Assembly: GCF_001543895.1 (NCBI RefSeq)
Contig: NZ_JYIJ01000019.1
Coordinates: 1,264,557 to 1,328,556, forward strand
Origin: Carbonactinospora thermoautotrophica
GTDB taxonomy: Bacteria; Actinomycetota; Actinomycetes; Streptomycetales; Carbonactinosporaceae
Direction of reading: 5' to 3'
DNA: 64,000 bases
Shown here: positions 45,007 through 53,052 of the stretch, one piece after another
How positions within the stretch are numbered: position 1 is the first letter of the stretch
Layout: the number at the start of each line of letters is the position of its first letter
Translations under genes and position numbers: made by a program
The notes under the pieces: generated by a model
Database searches by the model: none
Seen by the model: only the letters and a program-made list of their open reading frames with translations
Told to the model about the DNA's origin: nothing

Positions 45007-46455
45007 ATGGCCTACGACGACCTGCAGAGCTTCCTGAACGCCCTGGAGAAGGAAGGCGATCTCAAGCGGATCAAGGTCGAGGTCGATCCGTACCTGGAGA
45101 TCACCGAGATCGTGACGCGGGTCGTCAAGGAACGAGGCCCGGCCCTGCTGTTCGAGAACGTCAAGGGATCCAGCCTGCCGCTCGCGATCAACGTGTTCGG
45201 CACCGAGCGGCGCATGGCCAAGGCCCTCGGCGACGCCAAGAGCCTGGACGAGATCGGCGACCGGATCGGCGAGCTGCTCAAGCCGGAGCTGCCGCAGGGC
45301 TGGTCCGGGTTCCGCGAGGCGCTGGGCAAGCTGGTGCGGCTGAAGTCGGTGCCGCCGAAGAAGGTCAGGCACGCCCCCTGCCAGGAGATCGTCAAGAAGG
45401 GCGACGAGATCGACCTGTACGAGCTGCCCGGCCTGCACACCTGGCCGGGCGACGGCGGGGTGTTCCTCAACCTGGGGCTCACCCACACCAGGCACCCGGA
45501 GACCGGGCAGCGCAATCTGGGCCTGTACCGGCTCCAGGTCCACGACAAGCGCACGCTCGGCCTGCACTGGCAGATCCACAAGGACTCCCGCGCCCACCAC
45601 GCGGTCGCCGAGCGGCGGGGGGAGCGGCTGCCGGTGGCGATCGCGTTCGGCTGCCCGCCCGCGGTGACGTACGCGGCGAGCGCGCCGCTGCCGGCGGACA
45701 TCGACGAGTACCTGTTCGCCGGTTTCCTCATGAAGGAGCGGGTGGAGATGGTGGACTGCCTCACCGTCCCGCTCCAGGTGCCGGCGAACGCGCAGATCGT
45801 GCTGGAGGGGTGGCTGGACCCGGGGGAGCGGCGGCCGGAGGGCCCGTTCGGCGACCACACCGGCTTCTACACGCCGGTCGAGCCGTTCCCGGCGCTCACC
45901 GTCGAGTGCATGACGATGCGTTCTGACCCGATCTTCCAGTCGATCGTGGTCGGCCGCCCGCCGCAGGAGGACGGGCCGATGGGCAAGGCCACCGAGCGCA
46001 TCTTCCTGCCGCTGCTCAAGGTCATGGTCCCGGACATCGTCGACTACGACCTGCCGGTCGAGGGCGTGTTCCACAACTGCGCGATCGTGTCGATCGACAA
46101 GCGGTACCCCAAGCACGCGCAGAAGGTCATGCACGCGATCTGGGGCGCGCACCTGCTGTCGCTCACCAAGCTGATCATCGTGGTGGACGCCGACTGCGAC
46201 GTGCACGACTACTCGGAGGTGGCCTGGCGGGCGTTCGGCAACGTCGACTACGCCCGGGACGTGCTGATCACCGAGGGCCCGGTCGACCACCTGGACCACT
46301 CGGCGTACCAGCAGTTCTGGGGCGGGAAGATGGGCGTCGACGCGACCCGCAAGTGGCCCGAGGAGGGGTACACCCGCGGCTGGCCGGACATGATCGAGCA
46401 GGACCCGGCGATCGTGGAGAAGGTCACCCGGCGTTGGAAGGAGTACGGCCTGTGA
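45007..46455 (+). CDS. mqnL: UbiD-family decarboxylase, probable MqnL
   Basis: This 482-residue prenylated-FMN decarboxylase starts at ATG (MAYDDLQSFLNALEKEGDLK). The UbiD features include the metal/prFMN region QRNLGLYRLQVHDKRTLGLH and the Glu/Arg segment EGPFGDHTGFYTP. PMGKATERIFLPLLKVMVPD leads into the C-terminal domain. It overlaps a UbiA-type prenyltransferase gene by four bases, and a UbiX gene lies 1.5 kb away. With the futalosine genes downstream, this makes it the likely decarboxylase of 1,4-dihydroxy-6-naphthoate intermediates. Confidence 0.9.
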   Translation: MAYDDLQSFLNALEKEGDLKRIKVEVDPYLEITEIVTRVVKERGPALLFENVKGSSLPLAINVFGTERRMAKALGDAKSLDEIGDRIGELLKPELPQGWSGFREALGKLVRLKSVPPKKVRHAPCQEIVKKGDEIDLYELPGLHTWPGDGGVFLNLGLTHTRHPETGQRNLGLYRLQVHDKRTLGLHWQIHKDSRAHHAVAERRGERLPVAIAFGCPPAVTYAASAPLPADIDEYLFAGFLMKERVEMVDCLTVPLQVPANAQIVLEGWLDPGERRPEGPFGDHTGFYTPVEPFPALTVECMTMRSDPIFQSIVVGRPPQEDGPMGKATERIFLPLLKVMVPDIVDYDLPVEGVFHNCAIVSIDKRYPKHAQKVMHAIWGAHLLSLTKLIIVVDADCDVHDYSEVAWRAFGNVDYARDVLITEGPVDHLDHSAYQQFWGGKMGVDATRKWPEEGYTRGWPDMIEQDPAIVEKVTRRWKEYGL

Positions 46456-47399
46456 CCGGTCAGGGCATCGTCGAGGGCGGCTACGTCCAGCCGCCGGTCT
46501 CGCCGCCACCGTCCCCGCTGCCGAGGACGAACCCGGTCAAGGCGTTCCTCCGCCTGGTGATGATCGAGCACTCGGTGTTCGCGCTGCCGTTCGCGTACAT
46601 CGCGGCGCTGACCGCCATGTACCGGATCGACCGCCGGGTGCACTGGCTGGACCTGCTGCTCGTCACCGTGGCCATGGTAGGCGCGCGGACGTTCGCCATG
46701 GCCACCAACCGGATCATCGACCGGCACATCGACGCCGGCAACCCGCGCACCGCGCAGCGGGAGCTGATCACCGGGGTTGTTTCGCTGCGCACGGCGTGGA
46801 CGGGCGCGCTGGTCGCGCTGGCGGTGTTCCTCGGCGCGGCGGCGGCGCTCAACTGGCTGGCGTTCGTGCTGGCCCCGCTCGCGGTGGCGCCGCTGATCGT
46901 GTACTCGTACGCCAAGCGGTTCACCGACTTCCCGCACGCGGTGCTCGGGCTCGCCCAGATGGTGGCCCCGACCGGGGCGTGGATCGGCGTGACCGGGCGC
47001 TGGTCGTGGGAGGCGGTCGTGCTGGGCGCGGCGGTCGGCATGTGGATCGGCGGGTTCGACCTGATCTACGCCTGCCAGGACGCCGAGTACGACCGGAAGG
47101 TCGGCGTGGGCTCGGTGCCCGCCCGGTACGGGATCGCGGCCGCCCTGTACGGGGCGCGCGGCGCCCACGTGGTGACGATGGCGCTGTTCGCCTGGTACGG
47201 CCTGCTGGTCGGCGCCGGCTGGCTGTGGTGGGCGGGCCTGCTGGTGACGGCGGCGGCGTTCGGGTACGAGCACTCGCTGGTCAAGCCGCACGACCTGTCC
47301 AAGGTCAACCGGGCGTTCTTCACCGTGAACGGCTTCGTGGGGATCGCGCTGTTCTGCTTCGCGCTCGCCGACCTGGTCGCCCGCGGCCTGCGCCCGTAG
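46452..47399 (+). CDS. mqnP: UbiA-family prenyltransferase, probable MqnP
   Basis: This 315-residue integral membrane prenyltransferase has the first Asp motif FAMATNRIIDRHIDAGNPRT (about residue 77; NxxxDxxxD). The second is GGFDLIYACQDAEYDRKVGV (about 202; DxxxD). About eight hydrophobic helices are present. It probably attaches the polyprenyl chain to the dihydroxynaphthoate product of the futalosine pathway. The GTG start overlaps the mqnL-like stop (GTGA), so the two are coupled. Confidence 0.92.
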   Translation: MTGQGIVEGGYVQPPVSPPPSPLPRTNPVKAFLRLVMIEHSVFALPFAYIAALTAMYRIDRRVHWLDLLLVTVAMVGARTFAMATNRIIDRHIDAGNPRTAQRELITGVVSLRTAWTGALVALAVFLGAAAALNWLAFVLAPLAVAPLIVYSYAKRFTDFPHAVLGLAQMVAPTGAWIGVTGRWSWEAVVLGAAVGMWIGGFDLIYACQDAEYDRKVGVGSVPARYGIAAALYGARGAHVVTMALFAWYGLLVGAGWLWWAGLLVTAAAFGYEHSLVKPHDLSKVNRAFFTVNGFVGIALFCFALADLVARGLRP

Positions 47400-47439
47400 C
47401 CGCGCCACGGGGTCGCGGCGGCCGGGGAGCCCACGCCGG

Positions 47440-47841
47440 TCAGTCGACCCGGCCGGCCCGGTACAGGTCGTCGAGCACCAGCCGTCCGGCAGGGGCGATG
47501 CGGTCCCGGTCGCGCGCGGTGAGCCAGGCCAGCTCGGCGATCTCCCGGTTGGGGCGCGGCTCCCCCACCTGCTCGCCGGTGTAGCAGGCCATCCGCACCA
47601 GCGTCCCGGCCGGGTAACCGTGCGCCGGTGCGACGTAGCGGCCGAGCAGGGTCACCGTCTCCGGCAGCAGCCGTACCGCCAGTTCCTCCCCGATCTCGCG
47701 GGTCAGCGCCTCCAGGTCGCTCTCGCCCGGCTCCCGCTTGCCGCCGGGCAGGTAGAAGATGTCCTTACCCCTGGTGCGCACGGCGAGCAGCCGCCCGTCG
47801 CGCACGCACACCCAGGCCAGTGCGTCCACGTGATCGGGCAC
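47440..47841 (-). CDS. NUDIX hydrolase
   Basis: This 133-residue single-domain hydrolase has the NUDIX box GGKREPGESDLEALTREIGE (then EL), with the full Gx5Ex7REUxEExGU pattern. It begins ALAWVCVRDGRLLAVRTRGK. The nucleotide substrate cannot be assigned. It converges on the mqnP-like gene with 40 bases between stops and is divergent from ubiX. Confidence 0.9.
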   Translation of the reverse strand: MPDHVDALAWVCVRDGRLLAVRTRGKDIFYLPGGKREPGESDLEALTREIGEELAVRLLPETVTLLGRYVAPAHGYPAGTLVRMACYTGEQVGEPRPNREIAELAWLTARDRDRIAPAGRLVLDDLYRAGRVD

Positions 47842-47944
47842 GGCCCCTCAGTCTAGGCACCGGCCGCGCGGCCCCTCCGGCGTGGCGGGGGGCACACCCC
47901 GGGCGAGTTTCGCCGCCGGGCCAGGAGTCGGGCAGAGTGTTGGC

Positions 47945-48589
47945 GTGAAGACGCAACGCCAGCCTTGGGTGGTGGGTGTGTCAGGGGCTTCCGGCACGCC
48001 GTACGCGGCGGCGGTCATCCGCGGCCTGCTGGACGCCGGCGAGGCGGTCGACCTGGTCGTCAGTCGCGCGGCCCGGCTCACCATCCTGGACGAGACCGGG
48101 ATCTCGTTCCGTGACGCGTACTGGCGGGCCGACCTGGCGAACTGGCTGGCGCGGGACCTGGACGGCGCCGACCTGGCGTACTGGGCGGCCGGGGACCTGG
48201 CGGCCGGGCCGTCGTCCGGCTCGTACCCGGCGAAAGGCATGGTGGTGGTGCCCGCCAGCACGGCGGCGGTGGCCGGCATCGCGCTCGGGCTGTCGAAGGA
48301 CCTGTTGCAGCGCGCGGCGGACGTCACGCTCAAGGAGCGGCGGCCGCTGGTGGTGGTGCCGCGGGAGACCCCGTACACCCGGTCGACGCTGCGGCACCTG
48401 CTCGACCTCGCGGACGCCGGCGCGGTGGTGCTGCCGGCCAGCCCGGCCTTCTACCACGGGCCGACCGAGGTGCAGCAACTCGTCGACTTCGTGGCGGGCA
48501 AGGTGCTCGACGTGCTCGGGGTGGAGCACACGTTGTTCCGGCGATGGACGGGCGAGCTGGGCGCGGCTCGGGCGGTCGCGGAAAAGTAG
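47945..48589 (+). CDS. ubiX: Flavin prenyltransferase UbiX
   Basis: This 214-residue enzyme makes prenylated FMN, the cofactor of UbiD decarboxylases. VVGVSGASGTPYAAAVIRGL is the FMN-binding start, VVVPASTAAVAGIALGLSKD the conserved SxxT-like loop, and RPLVVVPRETPYTRSTLRHL the phosphate-binding segment. GTG at 47945 gives a normal N-terminus. It lies close to the ubiD-like gene it presumably serves. Confidence 0.94.
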   Translation: MKTQRQPWVVGVSGASGTPYAAAVIRGLLDAGEAVDLVVSRAARLTILDETGISFRDAYWRADLANWLARDLDGADLAYWAAGDLAAGPSSGSYPAKGMVVVPASTAAVAGIALGLSKDLLQRAADVTLKERRPLVVVPRETPYTRSTLRHLLDLADAGAVVLPASPAFYHGPTEVQQLVDFVAGKVLDVLGVEHTLFRRWTGELGAARAVAEK

Positions 48590-48708
48590 ATTCGCTCCTC
48601 GTGCGAGGGTCCTGCCCCAGATGCTGGTCGGCCTGTGGTTGCTGAGGATCTCGCGCCAGGGGATGGCTCGGGCAGGTGCGCTCGAGTCAGCGTCCTCGTC
48701 GAACCATG

Positions 48709-48780
48709 TTTACCTATCCTTTAGAGATTTTAGGATAAAGTGCTTTAAAGCCTTTAAATCTAAGGTAAATCTGGGGTAAC
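48709..48780 (+). promoter_or_regulatory. AT-rich Lrp-type control region
   Basis: An AT-rich island precedes the Lrp gene in otherwise GC-rich DNA. It holds a promoter-like pair TTTACC (48709-48714) and TAGGAT (48731-48736), 16-base spacer. It also contains the palindrome GCTTTAAAGC (48742-48751), a second TTTAAA nine bases on, and the direct repeats TAAATCTAAGG and TAAATCTGGGG (48755-48776) with an 11-base period. Helically phased AT-rich half-sites are typical of Lrp/AsnC binding, so autoregulation is likely. Confidence 0.6.
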
Positions 48781-48803
48781 GTCCACTCGGGGAAGGAGCG
48801 GAG

Positions 48804-49274
48804 ATGGACGCGGTCGACCGGCAGCTCATCCAGGCGTTGCAGGCCAACGCCCGGGCCTCCTACGCGGAACTGGGCCGGCTGGTGGGGCTGTCCGGTCCGA
48901 GCGTGACCGACCGCATCAACCGCCTGGAGCAGGCCGGCGTCATCACCGGTTACCACGCCCAGGTCAACCCGCTGGCCCTCGGCCTCGGGGTGACCGCGCT
49001 GATCGGGATCCTGGTCTCCGACTCGGCCGACCACGAGGACGTCGCCCGCCGCCTGTCCGACATCCAGGAGATCGAGGACTGCTGGTTCATCGCCGGCGAC
49101 GACTCGTTCATGATCAAGGTGCGGGTGCCCGACGTGGACGCGCTGGAGAAGTTGATCGGCCGGCTGTCGCGCATCAAGGGCATCGCCCGGACCCGGACGA
49201 CGATCGTGCTCTCCACCAAGTGGGAGGCCCGGAGTGTCGGGCTGCCCGAGATCCCGGACGAGAAGGGGCGCTGA
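48804..49274 (+). CDS. Lrp/AsnC-family transcriptional regulator
   Basis: This 156-residue feast/famine regulator has an N-terminal helix-turn-helix (LIQALQANARASYAELGRLV, SGPSVTDRINRLEQAGVITG). The C-terminal RAM effector domain includes GDDSFMIKVRVPDVDALEKL. The next gene, which starts one base after this stop, encodes a threonine dehydratase-like enzyme, so an amino acid (Thr, Ser or a branched-chain product) is the likely effector. GGAAGGAGCGGAG precedes the ATG. Confidence 0.93.
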   Translation: MDAVDRQLIQALQANARASYAELGRLVGLSGPSVTDRINRLEQAGVITGYHAQVNPLALGLGVTALIGILVSDSADHEDVARRLSDIQEIEDCWFIAGDDSFMIKVRVPDVDALEKLIGRLSRIKGIARTRTTIVLSTKWEARSVGLPEIPDEKGR

Positions 49275-50243
49275 ATGGCCTCGCGGGAGAGCACCGTCAC
49301 GCTCGACGACCTGCGCGCCGCCCAGCGGCGGGTGGCCGGCGTCGCCGTCCGGACCCCGCTCCTGCCCTGCCCGTGGGCCGACGCGGACCGGCCGCTGTAC
49401 CTGAAGCCGGAGAACCTCCAACCGATCGGCGCGTTCAAGATCCGCGGCGCGATCAACAAGATCGCGGCGCTGCCGGAGGAGGAGCGCGCCCGCGGCGTGG
49501 TCACCCACTCCAGCGGCAACCACGCGCAGGCGGTCGCGTACGCGGCTCGGCGGTACGGCGTCCCGGCCACCGTGGTGGTGCCGCACGGCACGCCGCCGCT
49601 CAAGGTGGCCGCCACCCAGGCGTTCGGGGCGGAGATCGAGTTCGTCGCGCCGGCCGAGCGCGGGCCGCGCGCGGAGAAGCTGGCCGCCGAGCTGGGCCGC
49701 ACGCTGGTGCCGCCGTACGACGACCCGTACGTCATCGCCGGGCAGGGCACCGTCGGCCTGGAGATCGCCGAGGACCTGCCCGAGCCCGGCACGGTGCTGG
49801 TGCCGGTGAGCGGCGGCGGGCTGATCTCCGGGGTCGCCGCGGCGGTCAAGGCGCTGAGCCCGCGCACCCGGGTGATCGGCGTGGAGCCGGAGCTGGCCGC
49901 CGACACCTACGAGAGCTTCCGCCGCGGAGAGCTGGTGCGCTGGGACACCGATCGGCGGTTCCGCACGATAGCCGACGGGCTGCGCATGGAGCCCAGCCAA
50001 CTGACCTGGGCGCACATCCAGGCGTACGTCGACGACCTGGTGACCGTGACCGAGGACCAGATCCGGGAGGCGGTCGGCGTGCTGGCCCGCCGCGCCCGTC
50101 TGGTGGCCGAACCCAGTGGGGCGGTCACGACGGCCGCGTACCTGTTCCAGCGCGACCGGTTGCCCGCCGCCGGCCCGTGCGTGGCGGTGATCTCCGGCGG
50201 CAACATCGACCCTGCCTTGCTGGCGGAGATCCTGGCCGGCTGA
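49275..50243 (+). CDS. Threonine/serine dehydratase (PLP, fold type II)
   Basis: This 322-residue enzyme is of catabolic threonine-dehydratase/serine-racemase size, without an ACT-like regulatory domain. The PLP Lys is in PIGAFKIRGAINKIAALPEE (about residue 58). SSGNHAQAVAYAARRYGVPA follows, and the glycine-rich phosphate cup is VPVSGGGLISGVAAAVKA (about 178). It directly follows and is surely co-transcribed with the Lrp gene. It could deaminate threonine or serine, or racemise serine. Confidence 0.9.
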   Translation: MASRESTVTLDDLRAAQRRVAGVAVRTPLLPCPWADADRPLYLKPENLQPIGAFKIRGAINKIAALPEEERARGVVTHSSGNHAQAVAYAARRYGVPATVVVPHGTPPLKVAATQAFGAEIEFVAPAERGPRAEKLAAELGRTLVPPYDDPYVIAGQGTVGLEIAEDLPEPGTVLVPVSGGGLISGVAAAVKALSPRTRVIGVEPELAADTYESFRRGELVRWDTDRRFRTIADGLRMEPSQLTWAHIQAYVDDLVTVTEDQIREAVGVLARRARLVAEPSGAVTTAAYLFQRDRLPAAGPCVAVISGGNIDPALLAEILAG

Positions 50244-50497
50244 GGCGGCGCCCGGAAATCCGCCTTGGGATCTTCCGGACGTGGGCGCCTGCTGTCATAC
50301 TTCATCACAAAACGCTCGGCCGGATCATCTGGCGAGAGCCCTCAGACATCGCCGTACGGCTGGCCCCGTACGCCAGCGAGGGGAGCGCCCCGCCCGCGCG
50401 TGCTGCGCCCCGGGGCGCCCCCCGTCCAACGCCCCCGCGCTTCGATTGCCACCTCGCCCCGGCGTACCCTGCGTGAAGGCAGAAAGGGAGGCGAGGC

Positions 50498-51640
50498 ATG
50501 GCGGTCATGGACCCGGGTCTTAAGAGGGAGCTGGAGGAGAAGGTCCTTTCCGGCGAGCGGCTCACGTACGAGGACGGGGTCGCGCTCTACGAGACCGACG
50601 ATCTCGCCTGGCTCGGTGAGCTGGCGCACCACGTGCGGACGCGGAAGAACGGCGACCGCGTCTACTTCAACGTCAACCGCCACCTCAACATGACCAACGT
50701 GTGCGCGGCCACCTGCGCGTACTGCTCCTTCCAGCGCAAGCCGGGGGACAAGGACGCGTACACCATGCGCATCGAGGAGGCGGTCCGGCTCGCCAAGCAG
50801 ATGGAGCCGGAGGGCATCACCGAGCTGCACATCGTCAACGGCCTGCACCCGACGCTGCCGTGGCGGTACTACCCGCGGTCCATCCGCGAGCTGAAGAAGG
50901 CCCTGCCGAACGTCTCGATCAAGGCGTTCACCGCGACCGAGATCCACTGGTTCGAGAAGATCTCCGGGCTCACCGCCGAGGAGATCCTCGACGAGCTGAT
51001 CGACGCGGGCCTGGAGTCGCTGACCGGCGGCGGGGCCGAGATCTTCGACTGGGAGGTCCGGTCCAAGATCGTCGACCACGCCACCCACTGGGAGGACTGG
51101 TCGCGTATCCACCGGATCGCCCACGCCAAGGGGCTGCGCACGCCCTGCACGATGCTGTACGGGCACATCGAGGAACCGCGCCACCGGGTGGACCACGTGC
51201 TGCGGCTGCGCTCGCTGCAGGACGAGACCGGCGGGTTCGTGGTGTTCATCCCGCTGCGGTTCCACAACGACAACAACCGGCTCTCGCACGTGCCGATGGC
51301 GACCGGGGCCGAGGTGCTCAAGACCTTCGCGGTCTCCCGGCTGCTGTTCGACAACATCGACCACGTCAAGTGCTTCTGGGTCATGCACGGGCTCACCACC
51401 GCCCAGCTCGCCCTGAACTACGGCGCGGACGACCTGGACGGCTCCGTGGTCGAGTACAAGATCACCCACGACGCCGACGGGTTCGGCACCCCGGACAAGC
51501 TCACCCGCGAGGACCTGCTGGAGCTGATCCGCGACGCGGGCTTCCGCCCGGTGGAGCGCAACACCCGGTACGAGGTCATCCGCGAGTACGACGGGCCCGA
51601 CCCGGCCAAGCGGGACGTGCCCCAGCCCATCTGGTCGTGA
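50498..51640 (+). CDS. mqnE: Aminodeoxyfutalosine synthase
   Basis: This 380-residue radical-SAM enzyme joins 3-[(1-carboxyvinyl)oxy]benzoate to the SAM-derived adenosyl group, forming aminofutalosine. The [4Fe-4S] motif CxxxCxxC is in TNVCAATCAYCSFQRKPGDK (about residue 72). ITELHIVNGLHPTLPWRYYP and SLTGGGAEIFDWEVRSKI are MqnE-type segments. It belongs to the same family as MqnC at 58199. The start ATG follows AGAAAGGGAGGCG. It overlaps the HAD gene by one base (TGATG). Confidence 0.95.
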   Translation: MAVMDPGLKRELEEKVLSGERLTYEDGVALYETDDLAWLGELAHHVRTRKNGDRVYFNVNRHLNMTNVCAATCAYCSFQRKPGDKDAYTMRIEEAVRLAKQMEPEGITELHIVNGLHPTLPWRYYPRSIRELKKALPNVSIKAFTATEIHWFEKISGLTAEEILDELIDAGLESLTGGGAEIFDWEVRSKIVDHATHWEDWSRIHRIAHAKGLRTPCTMLYGHIEEPRHRVDHVLRLRSLQDETGGFVVFIPLRFHNDNNRLSHVPMATGAEVLKTFAVSRLLFDNIDHVKCFWVMHGLTTAQLALNYGADDLDGSVVEYKITHDADGFGTPDKLTREDLLELIRDAGFRPVERNTRYEVIREYDGPDPAKRDVPQPIWS

Positions 51641-52338
51641 TGCTGCTCGTCCTGTGGGACGTCGACCAGACCCTGGTCAACGTCGACGGGCTGGGTGGCG
51701 AGACGTTCGCCGAGGTCTTCCGGCGGCTGGTCGGCCGGCTGCCGGAGAACTCCCCGCCGATGAGCGGCCGCACTGACCTGGACATCCTGGGCGAGATGCT
51801 GCGCCGTAACGGCGTGGCCCCCACCTCGCGGACCGTCGCCCGGTTCCAGCGGGAGTTCGAGGCCGCCTTCCACGACAAGGTGGCGGCGCTGCGGCGGCGG
51901 GGCCGGGCCCTCCCTGGCGCGGTGGACGCTGTGGCCGCGCTGGCCGCCCGGCCCGGCGTGGTGCAGTCCGTGCTGACCGGGAACATGCGCTCGGTGGCCG
52001 AGTTGAAGCTCGCGACGTTCGGGCTGGCCGCGTGGCTCGACTTCGAAGTCGGCGCGTACGGGACGGAGAGCGTGACACGCGCCGATCTGGTCCCGCTCGC
52101 CCAGGAGCGGGCCGGCCGCAAGTACGGCGCGGTGTTCGACGCCCGCTCGACCGTGCTGGTCGGCGACACGCCCAACGACGTGGCCGCCGGTCACCAGGGC
52201 GGGGCCCGGGTGGTCGCGGTGGCCACCGGGCGGACCAGCGCCGCGGAGCTGCGGGCCGCCGGGGCGGATGTCGTGCTGCCCGACCTCACCGACGTGGACG
52301 CGGTGGTGGCCGCCGTGACGGGATCGGCCCGGCGGTAG
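51640..52338 (+). CDS. HAD-superfamily hydrolase
   Basis: This 232-residue phosphatase-like protein has the HAD motif I WDVDQTLVNVDG, in which the usual DxDxT/V reads DVDQT. Motif II lies in VVQSVLTGNMRSVAELKLA. The motif III/IV region is VLVGDTPNDVAAGHQGGARV (GDTxxD). It is translationally coupled to mqnE. This hints at a phosphatase acting on a menaquinone intermediate or by-product, though the substrate is unknown. Confidence 0.87.
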   Translation: MLLVLWDVDQTLVNVDGLGGETFAEVFRRLVGRLPENSPPMSGRTDLDILGEMLRRNGVAPTSRTVARFQREFEAAFHDKVAALRRRGRALPGAVDAVAALAARPGVVQSVLTGNMRSVAELKLATFGLAAWLDFEVGAYGTESVTRADLVPLAQERAGRKYGAVFDARSTVLVGDTPNDVAAGHQGGARVVAVATGRTSAAELRAAGADVVLPDLTDVDAVVAAVTGSARR

Positions 52339-52437
52339 GCCGGCGCCGGCTCCGGAGGCGCTCACGGGCTGATTCGCGCCGGCCCGGGGCGGGTGCTTCA
52401 CTGGGTGGGAGACCGGTGGACCAGGAGGAGCGTCGCT

Positions 52438-52737
52438 GTGAGCAAGATCCCCCCCGCGATCCAGTACACCGTGCTGCGGCTCGCGCTGTTCGCCGGGGTC
52501 CTGGGGGTGCTGTGGCTGCTGGGCGCGCGCGGGCTGCTGGCGCTCGGGCTCGCGGCGCTGGTTTCCGGGCTGCTCAGCTTCACCCTGCTCGCCAAGCAGC
52601 GCAGCGCGATGTCGGAGTCCCTGGTCCGGCGCGTGCAGCGGGTGAAGGAGAGCATCGACCGCAGCGCGGCCGCGGAGGACGAGGCCGTGGACGCCCTGGA
52701 GGCGGCGAGGGCCCGCAAGCCGAACGAGCGCAAGTAA
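52438..52737 (+). CDS. DUF4229 membrane protein
   Basis: This 99-residue protein starts at GTG behind AGGAGGAG. Two hydrophobic helices (VLRLALFAGVLGVLWLLGAR, LLALGLAALVSGLLSFTLLA) are followed by a charged helical tail (VKESIDRSAAAEDEAVDALE). The pattern matches the actinobacterial DUF4229 family, often found among menaquinone genes. Its function is unknown; a helper of membrane quinone enzymes is a guess. Confidence 0.82.
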   Translation: MSKIPPAIQYTVLRLALFAGVLGVLWLLGARGLLALGLAALVSGLLSFTLLAKQRSAMSESLVRRVQRVKESIDRSAAAEDEAVDALEAARARKPNERK

Positions 52738-53052
52738 GGTATGAGATCTATTTCACTCCTGACAACCGGAATAGTCGGCAGCGCTACGCGGTTCTCGCAG
52801 GCGTGATCACGTTCGACTTGGTCGGCCGCCTGCACGTTGACCTGTGCCGGCTGGCCGGCGCGTTGTGTCCGGCTGCCTGATCCGGGCTGAACCTTTCCGC
52901 GGCGCTCGCTGACCCCCGGGCCCTGACGCCCGGCCCGAGCACGGATCGCCGACCGCGCCGGTTCGCCCGCCCGACTCCTGGTTCCCTGTCCCGCGGCCGC
53001 GCGCGGCCCTGCCCATCGGGAGCGCGCGGTCTCGTACCTCCCGGAGTGCGTC
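52738..53052. other. Spacer before the symporter gene
   Basis: These 315 bases hold no supportable gene. A 21-codon frame (52743-52808, MRSISLLTTGIVGSATRFSQ) begins just after the DUF4229 stop but has no convincing ribosome site of its own. No clear terminator or promoter is seen. Confidence 0.35.

Noticed and set aside
52738..52900. Possible c-di-AMP riboswitch tail or leader peptide
   Set aside because: CTCGCAGGCG resembles the end of the c-di-AMP aptamer, but the 5' half is absent; the 21-codon frame lacks its own ribosome site.
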